Positions 56,008 to 64,000 are shown, numbered from the stretch's first letter. The stretch is DNA of 64,000 nt from Hymenobacter sp. YIM 151500-1 (GCF_025979885.1 NZ_CP110139.1:806001-870000), one strand, 5' to 3'. The notes: generated by a model not told the origin, from the sequence alone. A program made the numbers and translations.

Positions 56008-58821
56008 ATGCCCCCACTCTCTACCCTCAAACTCCCCGAACTCTCCCTCGTCCTGCTCATCGGCACCTCCGGGGCTGGCAAATCCACTTTTGCGCGCCGC
56101 CTGTTCCGGCCCACGGAAATTGTATCGTCGGACCACTGCCGGGCCTTGGTGGCGGATGATGAGAACGACCAGGCGGCCACGCCCGACGCCTTTGCCCTGC
56201 TGCACTACCTGGTGGGCTTGCGCCTGAAGCGCGGCCTGCTCACGGTGGTAGATGCCACCAACGTGCAGCCCGAGGCCCGCAAGAGCCTAGTGCAGCTGGC
56301 TCGCGACTACCACGTGCTGCCCGTGGCCATCATCCTCGACGTGCCCGACCGCGTGGCCGAGGACCGCAACCGCGCCCGCGCCGAGCGCCAGCACCTGGGC
56401 CGCCACGTGGTGCCCCAGCAGCGCCAGCAGCTGCGCCGAAGCCTCAAAACTCTCCGGCAGGAGGGCTTCCGCCACATCTACCACCTGCACGGCCCCGAGG
56501 AAATCGACGCCGTGCACACCATCGTGCGCGACCCGCTCTACAGCAACCGCAAACACGAAACCGGCCCCTTCGACATCATCGGCGACGTGCACGGCTGCTA
56601 CGACGAGCTGGTGCAGCTGCTCGAAAAGCTGGGCTACACGGTAGAAGAGGAGCCGATTACGGACGCACGGGATTTGGGCGTGCGGGTAGCCCCACCCCCT
56701 AGCCCCCTCTCCAAAAGAGAGGGGAGACTAGCTGCTAGCTCTCGTTCCACCAAGTCGTCAGGCTCCCCCCTCTCCCCCGGAGAGGGGGGCCGGGGGGGTG
56801 AGGCAACTAGCAAACTAGAGCTAGAAACTAGTCCCCCCTCTCTTTTGGAGAGGGGGCTAGGGGGTGAGGTCCCGGTTGGAAGCGGACCTCGCAAAATCAT
56901 CTTCCTCGGCGACCTGGTGGACCGCGGCCCCGCTTCGCCCAAGGTGCTGCGCCTGGTGATGCGCATGGTGCGCGACGGCTTGGCCCTGTGCGTGCCCGGC
57001 AACCACGACATCAAGCTGCTGCGCTATCTGAGCGGCAAAAAGGTCAGCGAGCAGCATGGGTTTGCCGAGACAGTAGCGCAGTTGGCCTCGGAGTCAGATA
57101 CCTTCAGAGAGCAGGTGCGGGAGTTTTTGGATAAGCTGGTGAGCCATTACGTGCTCGATGGTGGGCGGCTGGTGGTGGCCCATGCCGGTATGCGCGAAGA
57201 CATGCAGGGCCGCGGCTCGGGTGCCGTGCGGGCCTTTGCCTTGTTCGGCGAAACCACCGGTGAAATCGACGAATTTGGCCTGCCCGTGCGCTACAACTGG
57301 GCCGCCGAGTACCGCGGCCGGGCCACGGTGGTGTACGGCCACACGCCCGTACCCGACCCGGAATGGCTCAATAACACCATCGACATTGATACCGGCTGCG
57401 TGTTCGGGGGCCGCCTCACCGCTCTGCGCTACCCTGAGCGGGAACTGGTAACCGTGCCCGCCGCCCAGGTGCACTGCGAGCCGGTGCGCCCGTTGAGCTA
57501 CCAGCGCCAACTGCTCGAAGCCAACCACCAACAACTAGAAACCAACCACCAACTTTCTGCCCAGCAGCAGCACGACGACCTGCTCGACATCCGCGACGTG
57601 CTGGGCAAGCAAATCATCCGGACCCGCCTGCTGCCCTCGGTGACCATCCGGGAGGAAAACGCGGCGGCGGCCCTGGAGGTGATGTCGCGCTTCGCCCTCA
57701 ACCCCAAGTGGCTTATTTACCTGCCGCCCACCATGAGCCCCTCGGAAACCTCGGCCCTGCCCGATCTGCTGGAGCACCCGGCCGAGGCCTTCGACTACTT
57801 CCGCCGCCAGGGGCAGGAGCGGGTGGTGTGCGAGGAGAAGCACATGGGCAGCCGCGTGGTGGTGGTGCTGGCCCAGGACGAAGCCGCCGCCCGCCGCCGC
57901 TTCGGGGTGGTGGGCGAGGGGCCGGGCAAGTGCTACACCCGCACCGGCCGCAACTTCTTCACCGATGCCGTCCTGGAACAAGCCTTCCTGGCCCAATTGC
58001 GGCAGGCCCTGACCACGGCCGGTTTCTGGGAGAGGTTCCAGACCGACTGGCTCTGCCTCGACGCCGAACTGCTGCCGTGGTCGGCCAAGGCGCAGGAGCT
58101 AATTAAAGGCCAGTACGCCGCCGTGGCGGCTGCCGCTACCGCCGCGCTGCCGCTGGCCTCGGCGGCGCTGGCGCAGGCGGCTACTCGCGGCCTGGATGGG
58201 GTGGAGGCTCTGCTGGCCCGCGCCACGGCCCGCCACACCGCCGCCCAGTACTACGCCGAAGCCTACCGCCGCTACTGCTGGCCCGTGGAGAGCTTGGCCG
58301 ACCTGCGCCTGGCGCCCTTCCACCTGCTGGCCACCGAGGGCCGCACCTATTTTGATAAAGACCACGCCTGGCACATGGAAACCCTGCGCGCCGTCTGCCT
58401 CGCCGACGAAACTCTGCTCCGGGCCACGCCCTACCGCGTGGTGCACCTCCCGGACCCCGCCGACGTGGACACCGCCACCCAGTGGTGGCTGGCCCTCACC
58501 GCTGCCGGGGGCGAAGGCATGGTGGTCAAGCCCTACGACTTCATCCCCAGTGGCCGCCAGCACCTCGTGCAGCCCGCCCTCAAGTGCCGGGGCCGCGAGT
58601 ACCTGCGCCTCATCTACGGCCCCGACTACCTGCTGCCCGGCAACCTGGAGCGCCTGCGCGAGCGGGCCGTGAAAGCTAAGCGCAACCTCGCCCTCCGCGA
58701 ATTTGCCCTCGGCGTCGAAGGCCTGGAACGCTTCGTGGCCGGCGCCCCCCTGCGCGAGGTGCACCAGTGCGTGTTCGGGGTGCTGGCCCTGGAAAGCGAG
58801 GCCGTGGACCCGCGACTGTAG
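56008..58821 (+). CDS. pnkp: Pnkp, polynucleotide kinase-phosphatase-adenylyltransferase (RNA repair)
   Basis: 937-residue RNA-repair enzyme with three domains. Kinase (1-180): Walker A GTSGAGKST at 19-27, phosphorylating 5'-OH ends. Phosphatase (about 185-480): metallophosphoesterase motifs GDVHGC (192-197), GDLVDRG (301-307), GNHD (331-334), removing 2',3'-cyclic or 3' phosphates. Adenylyltransferase (about 530-937): nucleotidyl Lys611 in EEKHMGSRV. From memory the clostridial enzyme has 46 residues between the first two phosphatase aspartates; here there are 109, the extra being encoded by palindromic repeats at 56688-56869. The start is the ATG at 56008; a longer frame upstream is unlikely because a promoter box overlaps it. 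Confidence 0.94.
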   Translation: MPPLSTLKLPELSLVLLIGTSGAGKSTFARRLFRPTEIVSSDHCRALVADDENDQAATPDAFALLHYLVGLRLKRGLLTVVDATNVQPEARKSLVQLARDYHVLPVAIILDVPDRVAEDRNRARAERQHLGRHVVPQQRQQLRRSLKTLRQEGFRHIYHLHGPEEIDAVHTIVRDPLYSNRKHETGPFDIIGDVHGCYDELVQLLEKLGYTVEEEPITDARDLGVRVAPPPSPLSKREGRLAASSRSTKSSGSPLSPGEGGRGGEATSKLELETSPPSLLERGLGGEVPVGSGPRKIIFLGDLVDRGPASPKVLRLVMRMVRDGLALCVPGNHDIKLLRYLSGKKVSEQHGFAETVAQLASESDTFREQVREFLDKLVSHYVLDGGRLVVAHAGMREDMQGRGSGAVRAFALFGETTGEIDEFGLPVRYNWAAEYRGRATVVYGHTPVPDPEWLNNTIDIDTGCVFGGRLTALRYPERELVTVPAAQVHCEPVRPLSYQRQLLEANHQQLETNHQLSAQQQHDDLLDIRDVLGKQIIRTRLLPSVTIREENAAAALEVMSRFALNPKWLIYLPPTMSPSETSALPDLLEHPAEAFDYFRRQGQERVVCEEKHMGSRVVVVLAQDEAAARRRFGVVGEGPGKCYTRTGRNFFTDAVLEQAFLAQLRQALTTAGFWERFQTDWLCLDAELLPWSAKAQELIKGQYAAVAAAATAALPLASAALAQAATRGLDGVEALLARATARHTAAQYYAEAYRRYCWPVESLADLRLAPFHLLATEGRTYFDKDHAWHMETLRAVCLADETLLRATPYRVVHLPDPADVDTATQWWLALTAAGGEGMVVKPYDFIPSGRQHLVQPALKCRGREYLRLIYGPDYLLPGNLERLRERAVKAKRNLALREFALGVEGLERFVAGAPLREVHQCVFGVLALESEAVDPRL
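56688..56869. repeat. three copies of the CCCCCTCTCC/GGAGAGGGGG palindromic repeat inside the Pnkp gene
   Basis: Copies: inverted at 56691-56724, direct at 56764-56803, direct at 56832-56869. The first and third are inverted repeats of each other over about 33 bases; the third with its AACTAG/AGCTAG prefix matches the intergenic repeat at 4330-4389. The block keeps the Pnkp frame open and encodes the peptides PPPSPLSKREG, SPLSPGEGGRGGE and SPPSLLERGLGGE. Confidence 0.9.
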
Positions 58822-58881
58822 GGAACCTTACCACCATGATAAGCAAAAGCTTACAAAAACGAGAAGAAGTGAGTAAGCAAG

Positions 58882-59688
58882 TCAGTCCACGTCCGCGCAC
58901 TCCACTGTTTGCACGCTAGCAAACAGCTGCTGGTAGTGCTGGCGCATTTTCTCTGTGGTTTCCACGTAGCGAATGGTGGTGTTGATGCAATTCCACCAAC
59001 CAAACCCGATTAAATCGGCTTGTGCATACTGACGCCAATTAGGCGCGGCAGCTTGCTGCTCAAATTGCGCTTGAAGGTGTTGTGGGTTGCCGTTGTGATT
59101 TTTTTGCTCTTCTACTAGCTGTTGCCAGGCCTGGCGAGTCAGGCTATCATTGCCGCTGGCTAGGCCCCGCACGTGCTCCTTGCACGCCGGCGAGTACTTA
59201 GAATTCAGCAGCACACTAGGGTTAGTGAAGCCTGTAATTGTGAGCTTTTTAGCGCGGTACTCGTCTTCTAGCTGCTGAAGTCTCAGGCGCCTCAGCTCTT
59301 GCCACGTGGCACCTGGCACTAACTGCAAGCCCTGAATACGGGTGCGCACGTTGGTGTATTCTGCCGCCAGCGTGTCCAAACTCAAGTTAGGAATGTCGTC
59401 AGGCTGAAAAGGTGTGGATTCTGTAGTAAGCAGTGGTCCGCTGCGGGCCAGTAGCTCCTGGGTGTCGGCAAGCTGCTGGCGGGTGTAGCGGCGGACGTCG
59501 TAACGCCCACTGTAGCGACACACTTCCTCGTCCCAACTGTAAGTAGCCAGCGTATCGGTCGGGGCTGGGGCAGCAGCTGGCATTGCCGGGGCGGAGACGG
59601 GAGAGTGAGCCGTTTGCTCGGTGGATACATCGGGGGTACAGGCGCCGGCCAAAAGCAGCAATAGCCAGCGGGAAGCAGATTTTTTCAT
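58882..59688 (-). CDS. lipoprotein of unknown function
   Basis: 268-residue lipoprotein. The ATG at 59688 gives a signal peptide with lipobox LAGAC (MKKSASRWLLLLLAGAC). A Pro/Ala/Thr linker of some 25 residues follows, then a helical domain with conserved-looking cysteines (DEEVCRYSGRYDVRRY; SPACKEHVRGLASG; GWWNCINTTIRYVE; VECADVD). Four cysteines in the mature part suggest disulfides in the periplasm. No family is recognised. It lies between Pnkp and RlaP on the opposite strand and is probably unrelated to RNA repair. Confidence 0.7.
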   Translation of the reverse strand: MKKSASRWLLLLLAGACTPDVSTEQTAHSPVSAPAMPAAAPAPTDTLATYSWDEEVCRYSGRYDVRRYTRQQLADTQELLARSGPLLTTESTPFQPDDIPNLSLDTLAAEYTNVRTRIQGLQLVPGATWQELRRLRLQQLEDEYRAKKLTITGFTNPSVLLNSKYSPACKEHVRGLASGNDSLTRQAWQQLVEEQKNHNGNPQHLQAQFEQQAAAPNWRQYAQADLIGFGWWNCINTTIRYVETTEKMRQHYQQLFASVQTVECADVD

Positions 59689-59840
59689 AAAAACAAGAGG
59701 TAAAAATGTAAGCTGGCGAAAAGTTACGCTACCAAATATATAGTCGTCTGCGAGCTGGCCGCTAACGCGAAATTCCCTGCTTGATGCTCTACCTTGCGGG
59801 CCAGCAACCAAGCCCCCACCGCTTTCTGCAGCTCCCTCCC

Positions 59841-60599
59841 ATGCACACCCGCATCCAGGCCGCCTTCCAGCAGCTCGAAGCCACTCACAGCATCCGCATC
59901 CTATACGCCTGCGAGGCGGGCAGCCGGGCCTGGGGCTTTCCTTCCCCGGATTCCGACTACGACGTGCGGTTTCTCTACGCCCACCCGGCCAGCTGGTACC
60001 TGACCCTGGATAACGGCCCCGACACGCTCACGTTTCCGGTGGACGACGAGCTGGACCTGGCCGGCTGGGAGCTGCGCAAGGCCCTGAAACTACTGCGCGG
60101 CTCCAATGCGGCCTTGTTTGAGTGGCTTCAGTCGCCGGTGGTGTACGCGGAAGCGCCTGGGTTACGGGCGGGGCTGGCGCCGCTGCTGCCGCCGTGCTGG
60201 AACCCGCGTGCCGGCCTGCACCACTACCTGGGCCAGCTGCGCCGCGGGGTCGAAGAAGATATGGTGGGAGAGCCGCAGGTGCGCCTCAAGCGCCTGTTCT
60301 ACGCCCTGCGCTCGGCCCTGGCCGCCCGCTGGATTCGGCAGCGCCCCGCCCAGGTGCCGCCCATGGAGCTGCAAGAGTTGCGCGCCTTGCTGCCGGGGCC
60401 ATTTGATGGCGTCGTAAACGAGCTGCTCGTCCGCAAAGCCACGGCCGATGAGAAAACCACCGTGCCGCACCCCGCCGCGCTGGTAGAGTTTCTGCGCGAA
60501 GAATACGAAGCCGGCCAACTGGCCCGCAACACCTTACCGCTCACGCCCCAACCTAATCCCACGCCGGCATTGGAAGCGTTGTTTCGGGGGTGGCTCTGA
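59841..60599 (+). CDS. rlaP: RlaP-type nucleotidyltransferase (RNA-repair-associated)
   Basis: 252-residue nucleotidyltransferase of the DNA polymerase beta superfamily. The GSRAWGFPSPDSDYDVRFLY block (about residues 30-49) carries the GS motif and the first metal-binding Asp-x-Asp. The following VDDELDLAGWELRKALKLL and NAALFEWLQSPVVY match the COG3541/RlaP family, named for its association with RNA ligases and Pnkp/Hen1 loci. It may add nucleotides to, or condition, RNA ends before sealing; this is inferred from family and context. The start is the ATG at 59841. TACCTTGC at 59791-59798 is a possible promoter box. Confidence 0.87.
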   Translation: MHTRIQAAFQQLEATHSIRILYACEAGSRAWGFPSPDSDYDVRFLYAHPASWYLTLDNGPDTLTFPVDDELDLAGWELRKALKLLRGSNAALFEWLQSPVVYAEAPGLRAGLAPLLPPCWNPRAGLHHYLGQLRRGVEEDMVGEPQVRLKRLFYALRSALAARWIRQRPAQVPPMELQELRALLPGPFDGVVNELLVRKATADEKTTVPHPAALVEFLREEYEAGQLARNTLPLTPQPNPTPALEALFRGWL

Positions 60600-61137
60600 G
60601 GCTAAGAATTCCATGCCGAGCCGGCGTGGAGCACCACCGGCAAACCGGAAACCGGTGCCAGCACTCAACGGCCCCGCCCAGGGGTCAAGCATTCAGAATT
60701 TATACCCAAAGAAGGCCAGCGGCGGGCCTTCACAAGAACGAAGTGCCCCGGCGCCTGTGAGCCAACAGGTGCGGGTTCATCCGCAAAGGGGTGGGACGGG
60801 GACTCAGAAGCGGCAAATTACGCCGGATTCGGACCGGCAAATCCCCGGATATGATTACATTGAGCTGATTAAAGGTGGTGTTCGGGACGGATGCTTGCTT
60901 ACCGTTGTCGTCGACTGAGGCGTGGAAATAAGTTGGGCACTACAGCAGGAATACAACCGCTTTCGACGCCGTGGTTTCCGGTAAAATCAGCCGCCCGATT
61001 GAGCGGTTGCTCGTGTCAAAATCAAACCACAGAACACCTGATTTTCAACTTTCGGGTGGTTTAATAAATGAGAATCTCCCGCATTCGGTACTTAAGTATA
61101 AGCTGCTGCATTTTCATAAAACCAACATCATAATAGC
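60600..61137. other. intergenic region with possible gene remnant
   Basis: Contains an unconvincing Pro/Arg-rich open frame (60613-60918, +). On the minus strand near 60730-60695 the reading PPLAFFGYKF-stop looks like the C-terminal strand of an outer-membrane beta-barrel, so this may be the decayed end of a lost gene. From 60930 the sequence becomes more AT-rich, leading to the promoter of the DUF1080 operon. No intact gene is supported. Confidence 0.35.
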
Positions 61138-61827
61138 ATGAAGGCTTTCCGTTTTATCACGCTGGCACTGGTGCTGTTTAGCCAGGTTGTGCTGGCCCAG
61201 AAACAGCCAGTGAAAACAACGCCGCAGGTGCTATTTGATGGCAAAACCACCAACGGCTGGCACACCTACCTGAAGCCAACTGCCGGGTCGGCCTGGTCCG
61301 TGGTCGACGGCACGCTACAATTAAATCCTGCCGTAGCAGAAGGGCGGGGGGATTTAGTAACCGATGGGGAATACGAAAATTTTGAATTAACCCTGGAGTG
61401 GAAAATAGCCGAAGGCGGAAACAGCGGAATTATTTTCGGGGTGCACGAAGATCCGGCTTTTCCGGCCACGTACGAAACCGGGGTGGAAATGCAGATTTTA
61501 GATGATAAAAATGCGGAAGACAATAAAAAAGCCAGTCACTTAGCCGGGTCGTTATACGATATGCGGGCCCCAAGCAAGAACGTAGCTAAACCGGCCGGCG
61601 CCTGGAATCTGGTGAAGTTGCGCAAGCAGAACGGGCATCTCACCTTTTGGTTGAACACCGTAAAAATAGTGGACATCCAAATGGGCAGCGACGAATGGAA
61701 AGCCATGCTCAATGACAGCAAATTTAAAACCTGGAAAAACTTTGCCGCCTACTCCAAAGGGCATATTGCTTTGCAGGACCACGGCAATCAGGTGTCGTTT
61801 CGGAATATTAAAATCGAGCAGCTGTAA
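61138..61827 (+). CDS. DUF1080 protein (3-keto-disaccharide hydrolase family)
   Basis: 229-residue exported protein with a signal peptide (MKAFRFITLALVLFSQVVLA, cleavage before Gln21). The mature part is a single DUF1080 beta-jelly-roll domain: VLFDGKTTNGWHTYL, FELTLEWKIAEGGNSGI, YETGVEMQILDD, SLYDMRAPSKN and AWNLVKLRKQNG are the family blocks. Some family members hydrolyse 3-keto-glycosides. It is the first gene of an operon with a GMC oxidoreductase and a gluconate 2-dehydrogenase subunit 3 protein, which could make the 3-keto substrate. Codon use is less GC-biased than upstream genes. Confidence 0.9.
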   Translation: MKAFRFITLALVLFSQVVLAQKQPVKTTPQVLFDGKTTNGWHTYLKPTAGSAWSVVDGTLQLNPAVAEGRGDLVTDGEYENFELTLEWKIAEGGNSGIIFGVHEDPAFPATYETGVEMQILDDKNAEDNKKASHLAGSLYDMRAPSKNVAKPAGAWNLVKLRKQNGHLTFWLNTVKIVDIQMGSDEWKAMLNDSKFKTWKNFAAYSKGHIALQDHGNQVSFRNIKIEQL

Positions 61828-61842
61828 TTAATAATTGAATTG

Positions 61843-63585
61843 ATGAATAATTTTCAAATCAAGAAATCGGGTACGGTATACGATGCCGTAATTGTTGGCT
61901 CCGGGGCCGGCGGCGGAATGGCGGGCTACGTGTTGGCGCACGCCGGCTTAAAGGTGTTGATGCTGGAAGCCGGACCGTTCTTCGACCCGGCCAAAGACGC
62001 GCAGCAGTTTAAATTCCCGTACGAATCGCCGCGAAGGGGCGCTTCTACCACCCGGCCTTTCGGAGATTTTGACGCGGCTTACGGCGGGTGGCAGCTGGAG
62101 GGCGAGCCGTACACCACCAAAGACAAGACGGAGTTTCACTGGTTTCGGGCCCGGATGCTGGGCGGCCGCACCAACCACTGGGGGCGCATCTCGTTGCGCA
62201 TGGGCCCGGACGACTTTAAAAGTCACCACCTGGACGGCCTCACCGACGACTGGCCCATTACCTACGAGGAGGTCAAGCCTTTTTATGATAAAGTTGACCG
62301 CTTGATTGGAGTATACGGCACGGTAGAGGGGCTGCGAAATGAGCCGGACGGTATTTTCCTGCCACCGCCCAAACCCCGGCTCAACGAGTTATTTATCAAG
62401 CAGGGAGCCGCCAAAGCAGGCGTAAACGTACTACCCGGCAGGGGCTCGGTTTTAACAGAAAGTTTGCCTGGCAATAAAGACCGGGGCGTCTGTTTTTATT
62501 GCGGACAGTGCGGCCGGAGCTGCAAAGCTTACGCGGACTTTTCCTCGTCGTCCTGCTTGGTTATTCCGGCCCTGAAAACCGGCAACCTGAAATTAATAAC
62601 CAACGCCATGGTCCGCGAGGTGCTTACCGGGGCGGATGGGCTGGCAACCGGAGTATCGTACGTAGACAAGAATGATCTGCAAGAGTATCAGGTAAATGCC
62701 AAGCTGGTGGTGTTAGGGGCCAGCGCCGGCGAGTCGGCCAGGCTGTTGCTGAATTCCACTTCGCCCACTCACCCCAACGGGTTAGCGAATAGCAGCGGGG
62801 TGGTCGGCAAATACCTGCATGATTCGACCGGCGCCAGTTTAAGCGGTTTCTTGCCGCAGCTGCTGGATAGAAAACGGTACAATGAAGACGGGGTGGGGAG
62901 CGTCCATATTTACAGCCCCTGGTGGCTGGACAATAAGAAGCTGGATTTTCCGCGCGGCTACCACATTGAGTATTGGGGCGGCATGGGCATGCCGTCGTAT
63001 GGTTTTGGGGGAGGCATCCATAACCTAAACGGCCTGGTGCCCGGCCGCGACGGCAAAATGAAAGACGCCGGGGGCTTCGGGGCATCCTTGAAGGACGATT
63101 ACCGCCGCTTCTACGGCACCCAGGTGGGAATGGCGGGCAGGGGAACCGCCATAGCCAGGGAAGATAACTACTGCGAGATTGACCCTAATGTGGTGGATAA
63201 ATACGGCATCCCGGTGCTGAAATTCCACTACAAATGGACCGATGCGGAAATCAAGCAGGCCAAGCACATGCAGGAAACTTTTCAGTCCATCATGCATGAA
63301 ATGGGCGCCATTATCACTTCAAAAATTCCGGGGCCCGAAACAAATTACGGCCTGGAAGCGCCGGGGCGCATTATCCACGAGGTAGGCACGGTGAGAATGG
63401 GGGATGACCCCAAGAAGTCGGCGCTCAATAAATGGTGCCAGGCCCACGACTGTAAAAACCTGTTTGTAGTGGATGCGGGTCCTTTTGTGCAGCAGGGCGA
63501 CAAAAACGCCACCTGGACCATCCTGGCCCTGTCCATGCGCACAAGCGAGTACATACTCGAGCAGAGAAAGAAACTAAATGTGTAA
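61843..63585 (+). CDS. GMC-family FAD-dependent sugar dehydrogenase
   Basis: 580-residue flavoenzyme of the glucose-methanol-choline family. FAD motif VIVGSGAGGGMAGYVLAHAG (residues about 18-37), GGRTNHWGRISLRM and the C-terminal VDAGPFVQQGDKNATWTI (active-site region with His/Asn equivalents) are present. A cysteine cluster (Cys217-x2-Cys220-x2-Cys223-x3-Cys227) resembles the Fe-S site of membrane-linked FAD glucose dehydrogenases, which pass electrons onward rather than to O2. The small subunit follows 19 bases downstream. Inferred: oxidation of a sugar, plausibly at C3. Start at ATG 61843, 15 bases after the DUF1080 stop codon. Confidence 0.9.
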   Translation: MNNFQIKKSGTVYDAVIVGSGAGGGMAGYVLAHAGLKVLMLEAGPFFDPAKDAQQFKFPYESPRRGASTTRPFGDFDAAYGGWQLEGEPYTTKDKTEFHWFRARMLGGRTNHWGRISLRMGPDDFKSHHLDGLTDDWPITYEEVKPFYDKVDRLIGVYGTVEGLRNEPDGIFLPPPKPRLNELFIKQGAAKAGVNVLPGRGSVLTESLPGNKDRGVCFYCGQCGRSCKAYADFSSSSCLVIPALKTGNLKLITNAMVREVLTGADGLATGVSYVDKNDLQEYQVNAKLVVLGASAGESARLLLNSTSPTHPNGLANSSGVVGKYLHDSTGASLSGFLPQLLDRKRYNEDGVGSVHIYSPWWLDNKKLDFPRGYHIEYWGGMGMPSYGFGGGIHNLNGLVPGRDGKMKDAGGFGASLKDDYRRFYGTQVGMAGRGTAIAREDNYCEIDPNVVDKYGIPVLKFHYKWTDAEIKQAKHMQETFQSIMHEMGAIITSKIPGPETNYGLEAPGRIIHEVGTVRMGDDPKKSALNKWCQAHDCKNLFVVDAGPFVQQGDKNATWTILALSMRTSEYILEQRKKLNV

Positions 63586-63604
63586 CAGCTAATTCTGAAA
63601 GCAG

Positions 63605-64000
63605 ATGAAAAGACGCGACTCGTTGAAGGCAATAGGCCTGGCCACGGTTTCAACCGCCTTGCTCTTAGATGCCTGTAAAAATGATTCGGCTACGGCACCT
63701 GATGCAACCGTAACGCCAGCGCCGGCCCGGAAGGAAGATGGCCGGCAGGAGTTTGAAATAGAAAGAGACAAACAACTACACTCAGTAAAGTTTTTTACCG
63801 AGCATGAAATGGCCACCATAACGGTGCTGGCCGATATTATCATTCCCAGAGACGAGAAATCAGGCAGCGCCTCCGACGCGAAAGTGCCCGACTTTATCGA
63901 GTTTATTGTAAAAGATATTCCCGAGCATCAGCTGCCCATGCGCGGCGGACTGCGCTGGCTGGATGTGCAATGCTTAAATCGGTTTGGTCATTCTTTTGTG
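63605..64000 (+). CDS. gluconate 2-dehydrogenase subunit 3 family protein (runs off right edge)
   Basis: The first 132 residues of the small (gamma) subunit of a GMC-type sugar dehydrogenase. The N-terminus MKRRDSLKAIGLATVSTALL is a Tat-like signal (RRDSLK) followed by LLDACK, a possible lipobox. The family blocks FFTEHEMATITVLADIIIPR and DFIEFIVKDIP are clear. In characterised complexes this subunit helps export and mature the large subunit. It is in the same operon as the GMC gene; the C-terminus is outside the window. Confidence 0.88.
   Translation, partial: MKRRDSLKAIGLATVSTALLLDACKNDSATAPDATVTPAPARKEDGRQEFEIERDKQLHSVKFFTEHEMATITVLADIIIPRDEKSGSASDAKVPDFIEFIVKDIPEHQLPMRGGLRWLDVQCLNRFGHSFV

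Noticed and set aside
60613..60918. 101-codon frame after RlaP
   Set aside because: Low-complexity Pro/Arg/Gln composition with no domain; the opposite strand looks like the remnant of an outer-membrane protein end, so this is more likely decayed sequence.
1..64000. tRNA, rRNA or tmRNA genes
   Set aside because: I looked for T-loop motifs and cloverleaf-like structures in the gaps and found none I could support; a covariance-model search would be decisive.

Overview
The window looks like chromosomal DNA of a high-GC member of the Bacteroidota, most likely Hymenobacter or a close relative (Hymenobacteraceae). The grounds are GC-rich coding sequence, Bacteroidota-type promoter boxes (TAnnTTTG or TAnnTTGC) with few Shine-Dalgarno sequences, two secreted beta-helix proteins with C-terminal domains of the type IX secretion system, and families typical of Cytophagales (DUF3127, S46 peptidase, DUF1571, a LytTR/HisKA_2 two-component pair). 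The genus is inferred from gene content only. No tRNA, rRNA, CRISPR array, IS transposase or phage gene was recognised.

Layout. 0-7 kb: start of a UvrD-type helicase (cut by the left edge), FkbM methyltransferase, SPFH-like lipoprotein, thioesterase, then a cold-shock protein and a DEAD-box RNA helicase, each with a long leader. 7-20 kb: housekeeping and stress genes (HI0933 flavoprotein, SDR enzymes, DUF1571 protein with a LysM-like segment, family 2 glycosyltransferase, DPP11-like S46 peptidase, YkvA, DinB, AlbA_2 protein, DUF3127 protein). 19-27 kb: nitrogen and peptide catabolism (isoaspartyl peptidase, cyanophycinase-like S51 peptidase, M1 aminopeptidase) around a TPR histidine kinase and LytTR regulator. 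27-35 kb: L,D-transpeptidase, XRE regulator in an AT-rich island, small lipoprotein, RhlE-type helicase, NUDIX hydrolase. 35-49 kb: metallophosphoesterase/glycosyltransferase pair, GH1 beta-glucosidase broken by an in-frame stop, two tandem paralogous beta-helix proteins, ClC channel, PhoX phosphatase. 49-60.6 kb: di-heme peroxidase, then a dispersed RNA-repair locus. 60.6-64 kb: a less GC-rich operon for sugar C3 oxidation (DUF1080, GMC oxidoreductase, gamma subunit), cut by the right edge.

The most interesting system is the RNA-repair set: Hen1 (51135-52607), Pnkp (56008-58821) and an RlaP-type nucleotidyltransferase (59841-60599). In the classical operon these genes are adjacent. Here they are separated by an OmpA-family gene, an XRE regulator with a probable operator, a strikingly AT-rich orphan gene and a lipoprotein gene. 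The phosphatase domain of Pnkp carries about 63 extra residues encoded by three copies of a palindromic repeat that also occurs between genes at 4330-4389.

A second theme is palindromic DNA. Long inverted repeats fill several intergenic gaps and often begin at the stop codon of the preceding gene (6577, 10551, 17158, 37480) or lie 7-50 bases from it (24073). Three belong to one family with a hairpin nested between the arms, and one arm appears to supply the start codon of the S46 peptidase. A third theme is probable leaderless transcription: promoter boxes lie 4-6 bases upstream of the start codons of Hen1, Pnkp, the DinB protein, the HI0933 flavoprotein and a small lipoprotein.
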